64,000 bases of DNA from Candidatus Binatia bacterium. Its GTDB lineage: Bacteria > Desulfobacterota > Binatia > HRBIN30. Below are positions 54,733 through 63,800 of the stretch, piece by piece (position 1 is the stretch's first letter; each line of letters begins with the position of its first letter). The stretch spans positions 310,001 to 374,000 of the forward strand of contig BPIR01000001.1 of the NCBI GenBank assembly GCA_026004215.1. The letters run 5' to 3'. The notes beneath the pieces are model-generated. The model was not told where the DNA came from. It saw only the letters and a list, made by a program, of their open reading frames with translations, and made no database searches. Made by a program: the position numbers and the translations under genes.

Positions 54733-55194
54733 TCAGAGTTTTTCATCTTCCTGCCGGATGATCTCGTAGAGCTCCGCGCCATCTGAGGCTGAAAGAAGAT
54801 TCTGGCGCACCGCGGGATCTTTGAGAAGCCGCGATACGCGCGCGAGTGCCTTTAAGTGTAGACCCACGGACTCCTCAGGAAGTACGAGCAAAAAGATCAA
54901 ATGTGTGGGCTTCCCGTCGATGGACTGAAAGTCGACGCCTTTTCGATGGCGCCCGAAGGCTGCGACAATTTGCTGGACGCCACGGAGCCTTCCGTGGGGA
55001 ATCGCGATGCCGTCACCGATCGCGGTCGTGCCCCCCTGCTCGCGCTCCCACAGCACAGCTACGAGCTCGTCCGGAGGTATTTCCGGATGGACGGAATGAA
55101 TCTTTTCAGCGAACTCTCGAAGGACCTCATCCTTGGATTTGCCCTGTAGATCCGGCAGCACCAATGCCGGATCCAAAATATCTGTGAGCCGCAT
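54733..55194 (-). CDS. ptsN: PTS IIA-like nitrogen-regulatory protein PtsN
   Basis: The 153-aa EIIA-Ntr protein has the phosphorylatable H67 in DGIAIPHGRLRG, with the family WEREQGGTTAIG just before it. PtsN regulates potassium and nitrogen functions and is commonly linked to rpoN. It starts 20 bp after hpf. Confidence 0.94.
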   Translation of the reverse strand: MRLTDILDPALVLPDLQGKSKDEVLREFAEKIHSVHPEIPPDELVAVLWEREQGGTTAIGDGIAIPHGRLRGVQQIVAAFGRHRKGVDFQSIDGKPTHLIFLLVLPEESVGLHLKALARVSRLLKDPAVRQNLLSASDGAELYEIIRQEDEKL

Positions 55195-55214
55195 TCGTGG
55201 GCTGGTCCTCGTGG

Positions 55215-55742
55215 CTAAGCCGGCTCCGGTTGGATCAAGGCCACGTCACCATCTTTACGCCGGTACAGCACAGCAACGGAGTTGGTGGCCTCGTCATGGA
55301 AAAGGAAGAAATCTTCTTTCGCGCGCTCCAGTTGCAGTAGGGCTTCCTCTAACGACATCGGCTTCACCGCAATCCGGCGCGTTGTAATACGAACGGCGGG
55401 CGCGCTGTCTGATTCACCGATGTCGCCCACGCCCGGACTACCGGCACGCATATTCTTATGGTCCTTGCGCTTTTCATCCCATTTCTTGAGCTGGCGCTCG
55501 ATTTTGTCGAGGGCCAGATCCAGGGCGGAGTACAAATCGCTCGTCTCTTCCGTCGCCGTGAGCTGCAAATCTCGGCCGCTGACCACGATTTCCGCCCGGT
55601 GGCGCTGCTTCTCTACGGCCAAGATGACGTGCGCATCCGCGAGGTGACGAGCAAATTTGCGAAGGCGTTCCACCTTTTGAGTCGCGTAATTGCGCAGCCC
55701 GTCCGATGTATTGACGTGGCGAAACGTGACCGTGATATTCAC
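55215..55742 (-). CDS. hpf: Long-form ribosome hibernation promoting factor
   Basis: Hpf dimerises 70S ribosomes in stationary phase. The GTG start at 55742 follows GGAGGTGCC; the upstream ATG at 55772 is rpoN's stop region. The N-terminal domain (HVILAVEKQRHRAEIVVSGRDLQLTATEE) and the C-terminal dimerisation domain (ITTRRIAVKPMSLEEAL ... YRRKDGDVALIQPEP) are both present, so it is the long form of about 175 aa. Confidence 0.94.
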   Translation of the reverse strand: MNITVTFRHVNTSDGLRNYATQKVERLRKFARHLADAHVILAVEKQRHRAEIVVSGRDLQLTATEETSDLYSALDLALDKIERQLKKWDEKRKDHKNMRAGSPGVGDIGESDSAPAVRITTRRIAVKPMSLEEALLQLERAKEDFFLFHDEATNSVAVLYRRKDGDVALIQPEPA

Positions 55743-55771
55743 AAGGCACCTCCCTCGTTGTGGCCCGCGCA

Positions 55772-57262
55772 CTAAGCAGTGCGCCGCCTCTTGGACGAAG
55801 AAAAAATTCCCATCATCTCGCGATACTTAGCGACGGTTCTTCGGGCGATATGAACATTTTCGGCGGCCAGAATCTTGGCAATTTGCTGGTCGCTCAGGGG
55901 GTTGCGCGGGTCTTCCCCGGCGATAATTTCGCGAATGCGCTCTTTTACGCTTTCGGCCGACACCTCCTCGCCATCCTCGGTTTGCAAACTCGACGTGAAG
56001 AAAAATTTCAGCTCGAACGTACCCTGGGGAGTGTGAACGTACTTGTTGGCGGTTGCGCGACTGACAGTAGACTCATGCATCCCCACATCCATCGCAACAT
56101 CTTTCAAAACGAGCGGTTTCAGGTGCGAGATCCCGTGCTCGAAAAACTCGCGCTGAAACTTCACGATGCTCTGGGTGACCAAGTACACGGTCCGTTGCCG
56201 CTGCTGGATACTTTTGATGAGCCATGCCGCGGACCGTAATTTGTCCTGCACATACCTTTTTGCGTCTCCGTTGCCCGAAGCGGTGAGCACCTGGCGGTAG
56301 TAGTTGCTCACCCGGAGTCGTGGCAGGCCATCATCGTTCAGGGTAACGACAAACTCGTCGCCAATCTTGTGGACGAACACATCGGGGGTGACGTACCGGA
56401 CTTCCCCCACATCGAAGTCGCGTGCGGGCTTCGGGTCCAGCGCCGCGATGCGCCTTGCCGCTTCACTCACTTCCTCGGCGGTGACGCCGAGTTCCTTAGC
56501 AATTCGATCGTACCGCCGCCCCTCCAATAAGTGCAGGCATTCGCGGACGATCCGGTACGCTAGGGAGTTTTCTTGGCCATTCGCGCGCAGCTGGATCAGC
56601 AAGCATTCTCGTAAGTCTCTTGCCCCTACCCCCGGCGGATCCAGTTCCTGGATGCGCCGCAACACGCGCTCGACCGAGTCAAAATCCTCGCGAAGTTGGA
56701 AGGCTACGTCCTCCAAGGCAACTGTCAGGTAGCCGTCCTCGTTCAGATGACCCAAGAGAACCGCCGCGATGTGCTCTTCCGCAGGAGGGATTCCATTCAT
56801 ACGGAGCTGCCAGATCAAGTGCTCCGTCAGGGACATTTGCTTGACCGGCCTGTTTTCCAGCGGCCGCCGCTCTTCCTCCTCCTCGTCGATTTCGACTGGT
56901 TCCTCCGCGGCTGCAGCCTGCCAGTCGTTACTGTAGTTTTGAAGGTATTCTTTCCAGTCGATGTCACTGAGACGATCGGAGGGCGCCAGCTCCTCCATCG
57001 TTTCCCGGGGCGGAAGCGCCTCGGTCCACTGCCCGTCGGCAACAACCCCAGGGCCACCCTCATCGGTGAGCTTTTGCCGCTCGATGGCGGGAGAGGTCTC
57101 TTCGAGGTCTTCTTCTAAGGTAGGATTCTCCTCCAACTCCTGGGCGACAATTTCCTCGAGTTCTTGGCGAGACACCTGCAGAATTTTGATGGCCTGGCGC
57201 AGTTGGGGTGTCATGACCAACTGCTGGGTGAGTTTCTGGTACAGTTTGGTTTCCAGCGCCAT
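55772..57262 (-). CDS. rpoN: RNA polymerase sigma-54 factor
   Basis: The 496-aa protein has region I (LETKLYQKLTQQLVMTPQLRQ), an acidic region II, the core-binding and DNA-binding region III, a helix-turn-helix (ALKDVAMDVGMHESTVSRATANK-like, here VLKDVAMDVGMHE) and the RpoN box ARRTVAKYRE at 473-482. Sigma-54 starts transcription only with activator ATPases. It follows lptB by 8 bp and precedes hpf. No enhancer-binding protein gene was seen in the window. Confidence 0.97.
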   Translation of the reverse strand: MALETKLYQKLTQQLVMTPQLRQAIKILQVSRQELEEIVAQELEENPTLEEDLEETSPAIERQKLTDEGGPGVVADGQWTEALPPRETMEELAPSDRLSDIDWKEYLQNYSNDWQAAAAEEPVEIDEEEEERRPLENRPVKQMSLTEHLIWQLRMNGIPPAEEHIAAVLLGHLNEDGYLTVALEDVAFQLREDFDSVERVLRRIQELDPPGVGARDLRECLLIQLRANGQENSLAYRIVRECLHLLEGRRYDRIAKELGVTAEEVSEAARRIAALDPKPARDFDVGEVRYVTPDVFVHKIGDEFVVTLNDDGLPRLRVSNYYRQVLTASGNGDAKRYVQDKLRSAAWLIKSIQQRQRTVYLVTQSIVKFQREFFEHGISHLKPLVLKDVAMDVGMHESTVSRATANKYVHTPQGTFELKFFFTSSLQTEDGEEVSAESVKERIREIIAGEDPRNPLSDQQIAKILAAENVHIARRTVAKYREMMGIFSSSKRRRTA

Positions 57263-57270
57263 AACCGGTA

Positions 57271-58026
57271 CTAAAGCTTGAAGTGTTCCCCTAGGTAGGC
57301 GTTACGAGCCCGCTCGCTCGCCGCAATCTCCGCAGGCGACCCCTCTTCGATGATCCTGCCGTCGGCAAGGATGTAAGCACGATCGCAAATGCCCAAGGTC
57401 TCCCGCACGTTGTGATCCGTGATCAACACCCCAATCCCTCGCTGCTTCAGTTGGCCGACGATTTGCTGAACATCCAAGATAGCAAGAGGGTCTATGCCTG
57501 CAAAAGGTTCGTCGAGCAACATGAAATGTGGTTGGACCACCAGCGCCCGGGCAATCTCGACTCGCCGCCGTTCCCCTCCAGAAAGTTCGAACCCGCGATT
57601 TTTGGCGACGTGACGGACGCCGAGTTCCTCCATGAGCTCCTGGGCGCGCGCTTCGCGCTCGGCTCGGGTGAGGGGCAAGGTTTCGAGAATGGACAGGAGG
57701 TTCTCTTCCACTGTGAGCTTGCGAAAGATCGAGGACTCTTGTGGTAGGTAACCGATGCCCAAGCGAGCACGCAGATGGAGCGGGAGGTTACCGATATCTC
57801 GACCGTCGAACAAAACCTTGCCGGAGTCCGGGCGAACAAGCCCCACAAGCATGTGAAATGTAGTGGTTTTGCCTGCCCCGTTTGGCCCGAGAAGGCCCAC
57901 GATCTCTCCTCCGTGGACCTCCAAAGAAACACCCTGCACCACGAATCTGCGCCGGTAGCTTTTAGAAAGCTCGATCCCGTGAAGGATGTGCCCGAACGAA
58001 AATGGTCTGCGCCCACCTTTGTTCAT
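57271..58026 (-). CDS. lptB: LPS export ATP-binding protein LptB
   Basis: LptB powers LPS extraction from the inner membrane with LptF and LptG. The ATG at 58026 gives about 251 aa; the frame to 58113 would overlap lptA. Motifs are Walker [10 protein letters not shown], signature [15 protein letters not shown], Walker [14 protein letters not shown] and the His switch [11 protein letters not shown] typical of LptB. Confidence 0.95.
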   Translation of the reverse strand: MNKGGRRPFSFGHILHGIELSKSYRRRFVVQGVSLEVHGGEIVGLLGPNGAGKTTTFHMLVGLVRPDSGKVLFDGRDIGNLPLHLRARLGIGYLPQESSIFRKLTVEENLLSILETLPLTRAEREARAQELMEELGVRHVAKNRGFELSGGERRRVEIARALVVQPHFMLLDEPFAGIDPLAILDVQQIVGQLKQRGIGVLITDHNVRETLGICDRAYILADGRIIEEGSPAEIAASERARNAYLGEHFKL

Positions 58027-58039
58027 GGAACCGAACTCT

Positions 58040-58633
58040 TCATGGGGTTGGCGGCACCGAGCCTGCGGACGGATAAAAAACAGCCTGCACCCGGCCATTG
58101 CCTCCCTCGACAACGCTGCGTTTCTGGTCGAGGTAAACAGTTACTGTCTCTCCCTTCACCTCGTTGCGTCCGTCGTGGAGCACGGCTTCGCCTCTGAGAA
58201 TCGCGGTGCGCTTTGTCTGATCGAAAAGCGCTTCACGCGCCGTAGCCCAGCGCTCTCCCTGAGAAATTCGGACATGGCCCGATGCATGTACCTGCTGGAT
58301 TTCCGTTCGATCTCCGTGGGACAGGTACACCCTCACTTCGGTAGCCCGCACGATGGTTTGCCCCTGGCTGATTTCTACATTGCCCTTGTACACTAGGAGG
58401 AGATTGTCGTATTGAAACTCCAAACGGTCGGCCTTGATCAACACAGGTTCATCCGACCCGGAGAATACCAGCGCACCCAACCAGTCTGCCTGCCCCGCTC
58501 CACTGGCATCCGAGGAAGTGGAACTTGCGGCCCCCACTCCCATGGAGAGGGTTGCAAGCAACCAGAAGAGCAAAAACGCGACTACATTGGGAAGCCTAAA
58601 ACGGAGCGTGGTCGAGCTCCTTTCCGAAGGCAC
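58040..58633 (-). CDS. lptA: LPS periplasmic bridge protein LptA
   Basis: LptA forms the periplasmic beta-jellyroll bridge that carries LPS to the outer membrane. The 197-aa protein has a signal peptide (about 1-35) and the OstA-like repeats [32 protein letters not shown] and [12 protein letters not shown]. It overlaps the lptC stop by about 38 bp and ends 14 bp before lptB. Lengths are normal. Confidence 0.92.
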   Translation of the reverse strand: MPSERSSTTLRFRLPNVVAFLLFWLLATLSMGVGAASSTSSDASGAGQADWLGALVFSGSDEPVLIKADRLEFQYDNLLLVYKGNVEISQGQTIVRATEVRVYLSHGDRTEIQQVHASGHVRISQGERWATAREALFDQTKRTAILRGEAVLHDGRNEVKGETVTVYLDQKRSVVEGGNGRVQAVFYPSAGSVPPTP

Positions 58634-59222
58634 TCGGTTTCAGCACCACGCGGACATCTCCGCTCAAAGCCAACCGTTTGGCCCCCAGGTCGATCTCCAA
58701 GCTCGAACCGGCGACCTCCAGCCCTTTGGCACTGACACTGACCGGGCCCTCAGCCACAATTTTGTCCGCCGCGCGGTCGTAAAACGCAGATGGTATCGCG
58801 AGGCGATAATCTGCAAATGAGAATTGCACGTTACCCTCGACGTCCACGGACTTTAAGTCGGCGCCGTCGAGGCGCACCCGCCCGAAGTCGCTGTGCAGCA
58901 CCAATGCGCGTCCGTCCTCCAGGTACCACGTCAACGTGACGTCCCGCACACCGGCTTCGTGAATGCCTTGGCTGAATTGCACCTCGGCAGCGGAAAGTTC
59001 CCACACAGTGCGCCCATTTTTGACTTGCGACCGCCGGAAATCTTTCGCTCTCTGGGTGACTCCGGGAGCAAGCTCGATGACACGGGGAATCCAAGACCGA
59101 GGGGCACGGAGGGTTTGCCACAACCGCGTGCCCACGAATGCGAGCAACAAGACGGTACACAGTATCAAGACGTGAAACGCACGAAACCGCATTCTTTTCG
59201 ATCTCGACAGAGTTGTTACCAC
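58596..59222 (-). CDS. lptC: LPS export protein LptC
   Basis: LptC is the bitopic inner-membrane part of the LPS bridge. The 208-aa protein has one N-terminal helix (about 13-31) and then a jellyroll domain with VWELSAAEVQFSQG and VDVEGNVQFS. The start could be the internal Met at 59192. It is the first gene of the lptC-lptA-lptB-rpoN run and has an unusually large overlap with lptA. Confidence 0.85.
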   Translation of the reverse strand: MVTTLSRSKRMRFRAFHVLILCTVLLLAFVGTRLWQTLRAPRSWIPRVIELAPGVTQRAKDFRRSQVKNGRTVWELSAAEVQFSQGIHEAGVRDVTLTWYLEDGRALVLHSDFGRVRLDGADLKSVDVEGNVQFSFADYRLAIPSAFYDRAADKIVAEGPVSVSAKGLEVAGSSLEIDLGAKRLALSGDVRVVLKPSAFGKELDHAPF

Positions 59223-59557
59223 CCCCGCTTCCCACCGTAAAGTTTGCGCGTGCCCGAACGACCTTCCGCGATGTCAGCAGCGGACCATTCTCTCGGGGAC
59301 CAACCCGCACGCATTGCTGCCGGCATGGGCAGTGGGAGTTTGCCCGCGGGGTTGGCGACATCGTGTCCCAGTTGCACGTGCAAGTCGGCGCCAACTGTTG
59401 CGTTGGGAAAACAAATCGTGCTACAGCGGCGCAGTGGTTCGCGGTGAAGGCAACCTGCAGTCGGAGCACCCGCGAGTGAGCGAAAGGCGCTCGGCCGTGT
59501 TTGGCGGCTTTCCCCGAGCACAGCGGAAACATCGTTGAGATACGAGGGGAACTGGGT
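59223..59557. promoter_or_regulatory. Intergenic region between lptC and cspA
   Basis: About 335 bases carry the leftward lpt-rpoN promoter and the rightward cspA promoter and 5' leader. Long 5' leaders are usual for cold-shock genes, but I could not identify a reliable cold-shock RNA element or promoter boxes. Confidence 0.35.
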
Positions 59558-59761
59558 ATGGTCCAAGGTACAGTGAAATGGTTCAATGGTCAGAAAGGGT
59601 ACGGCTTTATCACCAAGGACGATGGCCAGGATGTGTTCGTGCACTACACCGCGATCAACGGCCAGGGTTTTCGCTCCTTGCAAGAGGGCCAGCGGGTTGA
59701 ATTTGAGATCACCCAAGGTCCGAAAGGCCTGCAAGCGGCCAACGTCACGAAAATTTCCTGA
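59558..59761 (+). CDS. cspA: Cold-shock-domain protein CspA
   Basis: The 67-aa protein starts at the ATG 59558 after GAGGGGA and has the RNP-1 and RNP-2 motifs KGYGFI and DVFVHYTAI. It binds single-stranded RNA and DNA as an RNA chaperone. The frame reaching back to 59501 adds residues not found in the family. A hairpin terminator follows. Confidence 0.97.
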   Translation: MVQGTVKWFNGQKGYGFITKDDGQDVFVHYTAINGQGFRSLQEGQRVEFEITQGPKGLQAANVTKIS

Positions 59762-59814
59762 TACGACCTTTAAGGCCACGGCGTTCGCCTCGCGCTTAAG
59801 CGCCCTGCATCGTC

Positions 59815-59838
59815 GCCGGCCCGAGAGCCGGCCTCTTT
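59815..59838 (+). terminator. Rho-independent terminator after cspA
   Basis: GCCGGC-CCGAGA-GCCGGC (59815-59832) is followed by CTCTTTT, about 54 bases after the cspA stop. Confidence 0.7.
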
Positions 59839-59911
59839 TGGGTACCTTGGCCTGCCTGCCCCCACCCCGCATCATAAAGGCGGTAGGCCATCCGCAAGCG
59901 GTGGTGACGTC

Positions 59912-60622
59912 ATGGGTCTAAGTCCAGCCCGGCTAGCAGCGTGGTCTGTCCACTTTTACACGGCGCTCGGGGCCGTTCTCGGCTTTTTGAGCCTCGAGGC
60001 GATTGCGCGAGACCAGTACGCCCTCGCTTTTTTTTGGATGGCCATCGCTACATTGATCGATAGTACCGACGGCAGCCTGGCGCGCCGCTTCCGCGTTAAG
60101 CAAGTGCTTCCTACGTTCGATGGTGCCCGCCTTGACGACATCGTGGATTACCTGAACTATGTCGTGGTGCCCATCGTACTGGCGTACGACGCCGGACTCG
60201 TGCCCGCGACATTTTGGGGGCGGGCAGTCTGCGCCGCGCCGCTGCTGGCCAGCGGTTATGGATTTTGCCAAGTGGACGCCAAAACCGAGGATCACTTTTT
60301 TAAAGGTTTTCCCTCATATTGGAACGTCGTCGTGTTTTACCTGTACGTGTTGGCAACACCGATCTGGTGGAATGTGTTCAGCTTACTGGCGTTTTCCATT
60401 CTGGTATTTGTTCCGATCCGCTACTTGTATCCGAGTCGCAACCCTGTTGCTCGCCGAACCACGATCGCCCTCGGAGTTCTATGGGGCATTTGCCTGTTCG
60501 TGTTGCTCGCGCAATTTCCTCGGCCTTCGAAGACGCTGGGCTGGATTTCGCTGTTCTTCCCCATTTACTACCTGGCACTATCCGTCCACTTGGACCGTAA
60601 AGCCAAAGGACTCGGTTTCTAA
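59912..60622 (+). CDS. Phosphatidylcholine synthase-like CDP-alcohol phosphatidyltransferase
   Basis: Pcs makes phosphatidylcholine directly from CDP-diacylglycerol and choline. The 236-aa membrane protein has about eight helices. Its catalytic segment DSTDGSLARRF...FDGARLDDIVDYL (about 50-80) matches the Pcs-specific form of the CDP-alcohol phosphotransferase motif, including the longer gap between the DG and the later GxxxDxxxD. The start is ATG 59912. A choline-supply gene is not seen. Confidence 0.78.
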   Translation: MGLSPARLAAWSVHFYTALGAVLGFLSLEAIARDQYALAFFWMAIATLIDSTDGSLARRFRVKQVLPTFDGARLDDIVDYLNYVVVPIVLAYDAGLVPATFWGRAVCAAPLLASGYGFCQVDAKTEDHFFKGFPSYWNVVVFYLYVLATPIWWNVFSLLAFSILVFVPIRYLYPSRNPVARRTTIALGVLWGICLFVLLAQFPRPSKTLGWISLFFPIYYLALSVHLDRKAKGLGF

Positions 60623-60885
60623 CTTCGCCTCTGGGCTTTTGCGGAAGACTCTTTCGGGGTAAGCAAGAACGCCATCGTCCGCTCCGAAATGGCGGCTCTG
60701 CCTTTCCGGGCACGAGCAGGCGCTCGAACGCAGCTTTCCAGGGCGGAACATGGGGGATCCACCACCGGCCTGGAGGTAAACGGCGTTAACGACGAAAGGG
60801 AGTGTCGAGGTCGCTGCCATCGTGGTACGGGGTTGCATGAGGCTGGGGCTGGCAGCAGAATGCCGCAAGCGAGGAAGGGTCCTTG
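60623..60885. other. Intergenic region before the propeller-cytochrome gene
   Basis: About 263 bases without a supported gene. A GAGGAAGGG ribosome site lies at 60871-60879 just before the next start. No terminator after the pcs-like gene was evident. Confidence 0.5.
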
Positions 60886-63800
60886 ATGGTACTTGCGCTT
60901 CGTTCGTGTGGACGACTGGCCGCGATTGGAGTTGGTCTCGTGTTGTCCACCTGCTTGCTGCATCCAGACACAGTCGGAGCCTTTACAGTATTCGAGAGCG
61001 GCCCGGTTCGACCCCTGGCAATGGCTCCAGACGGTAGCCGCCTGTTCGCGGTCAACACTCCCGATAATCAGTTGGAGGCGTTTGCAATCAACGAAGATGG
61101 CAGCCTAACTTACGTAGGCTCCGTACCGGTCGGGCTCGAACCGGTCGCGGTTGCGGCGCGATCTGCAGACGAAGTCTGGGTCGTGAACCATTTGTCCGAC
61201 AGTGTCAGTGTGGTGCGTTTCGATTCGCTCCCGGGCAGAGTTGTTCGCACTCTGTTGGTCGGCGATGAGCCCCGCGACATCGTATTTGCCGGACCTGGTC
61301 GAGCGCGCGCCTTCATCACGACGGCGCACCGGGGACAAAATGTGCCGTACGATCCACAGTTCACGACACCGGGTGTTGGTCGGGCCGATGTCTGGGTATT
61401 CGATGCGGAAAATCTGGGGAACGGGTTGGGCGGCACGCCCTTGACGATCGTGCAGTTGTTCGGCGACACCCCTCGTGCCCTTGCCGCAAGTCCGGATGGA
61501 AGCCGGGTATACGCCGCCGTGTTTCACTCGGGCAACCAAACGACGGCGATCGCTGAGCCGCTGGTTTGCAATGGAGGCGCAAGCGCCGGGCCCTGCGTCG
61601 TTTCCGGAGTAACGATGCCGGGCGGTCTCCCGCCCCCGAACGAAAATTTTGAGCACAAGCCCGGGCCCGAGGTCGGATTGATCGTCAAGTACGACCGGGC
61701 AACGGGTCGCTGGCTCGACAGCGCTGGGCGCGACTGGACAGGAGCCGTTCGCTTCAATCTGCCCGATTACGATGTTTTCACCATTGACGCGACCGCCGAC
61801 CCTCCACAGGAAATCACGAACGGCCGGTACTCCGGTGTGGGCACCGTTTTGTTCAATATGGCGGTGAACCCGGCCAACGGGCGCGTATACGTCACGAACA
61901 CCGAAGCCCGCAACGAGGTTCGCTTCGAGGGCCCTGGTATCTTCGGTGGCTCGACAGTGCGTGGCCGCCTCCATCAAGCTCGAATCACTGTTTTGGATGG
62001 CCCGAATGTCATGCCGCGACACTTGAACAAGCACATTGATTACGATGTGGTCCCTGCCCCTGCTGTGGTTAACCGCGCGAGCTTGGCCACACCGCTCGAT
62101 TTGGTGGTATCCAGCGACGGCACCACCCTCTATGTCGCCGCTTTTGGTTCGAGCAAAATCGGAATTTTTTCCACGCAGGAGTTAGAGGCAGACACTTTTG
62201 TGCCTTCATCCAATACTCACATCGAGGTGGGTGGGGGTGGGCCCGCTGGGATCCTGCTAAACGAGGCCGCGAATCGCTTGTACGTGCTCACGCGGTTCGA
62301 CAATGCGGTCGCGGTAATCGATTTGGCAAAGCGCCGCGAAGTCCAACGTATTTGGTTGAACAATCCCGAACCATTTTCGGTGTTGGCTGGGCGACGATTC
62401 TTGTACGATGCTCGCCTGACATCGAGCAACGGCGAGGCGTCGTGCGCGAGCTGCCACGTCTTCGCAGACGTGGACTCCCTGGCGTGGGAACTGGGAAATC
62501 CGGACGACGTGGTGCAGCCGAACCCTAACCCGTTTCGGATCGGACCAGTGGGTGATGCGAGCTTCCATCCGCTCAAGGGGCCCATGACCACGCAAACGTT
62601 GCGGGGCTTGGCAAACCACGGCCCGATGCACTGGCGGGGCGACCGGACAGGTGGGCACTTGCCCGGGGGCTCGGCACTCGATGCAGTCGCCGCCTTCAAA
62701 GCTTTCAATGTGGCATTCCAGGGGCTGCTCGGCCGCAAACAGCAGTTAGCCGATGCCGACATGCAACGGTTTGCGGACTTCATTCTCCAGGTGATTCCGC
62801 CGCCGAATCCGGTGCGCAATCTCGACAATTCACTGACTCCCGACCAGCAGGCCGGCCGCAATTTCTACTTCAATACGAATGTGGACGCTGGTGTCCTCAA
62901 GTGCAACACGTGCCACGTCTTGAATCCTTCGCAGGGCTTTTTCGGAACCGATGGCCTTTCCAGCTTCGAGGGAGAAACCCAGCACTTCAAAATTCCGCAT
63001 TTGCGAAACGCCTACACCAAGATCGGCATGTTTGGATCGTTGCCAAATCCGCAACTTCCGGGCGGTCCGGCGCTGCACCAAGGCGACCAAATCCGAGGCT
63101 TCGGATTCCTTCACGATGGCACGGTGGACACTCTGTTCCGTTTCTTCACGGCGACCGTCTTCACGTTCCCAGACGACGCCACTCGAAGGCAAGTCGAGCA
63201 GTTTGTTCTCGCGTTCGACTCCAACTTAGCCCCGATCGTCGGTCAGCAAATTACACTGACGGCGAGTAACGAGGCGGTCGTTTCGCCTCGAATAACGCTC
63301 TTGGAAAGCCGCTCCGCCGTTGGCGAGTGCGATTTGGTCGTGAAGGCAAGAGTCAACGGGGAAATGCGCGGATGGTATCGGACTGCGTCCGGCAACTTTC
63401 AGTCCGATCGGGCGGGAGAGCCGCCTTGGTCCGAGGCGGCTTTGCGAATCTTGGCGCAAACTCCCGGCCAAGAGGTGACATACACGTGCGTGCCTCCCGG
63501 AGAGGGAGTGCGGATAGCCGTGGATCGCGACGAAGACGGTGTGTTTGACGGCGACGAGCGGGATGCTGGTACGGATCCCGCCAGTGCTCTCAGTCTGCCC
63601 AATGCCGCCATTGTTTGTGCCAGCACGCTCAGTCTGTCGGCGCCGAAACTCAGAATCACAAAGAATGGGCCTCCAACTGGCGACGAGGGTTTTCGCCTGA
63701 GCGCAGACGTCATCGTCGGCAGCCAGGGTGAGGCGGTCGATCCACAGGCATTCGGTGTGCAAATCCGCGTCGATGACCGCCTAGGCAACCCCTTGTTCAA

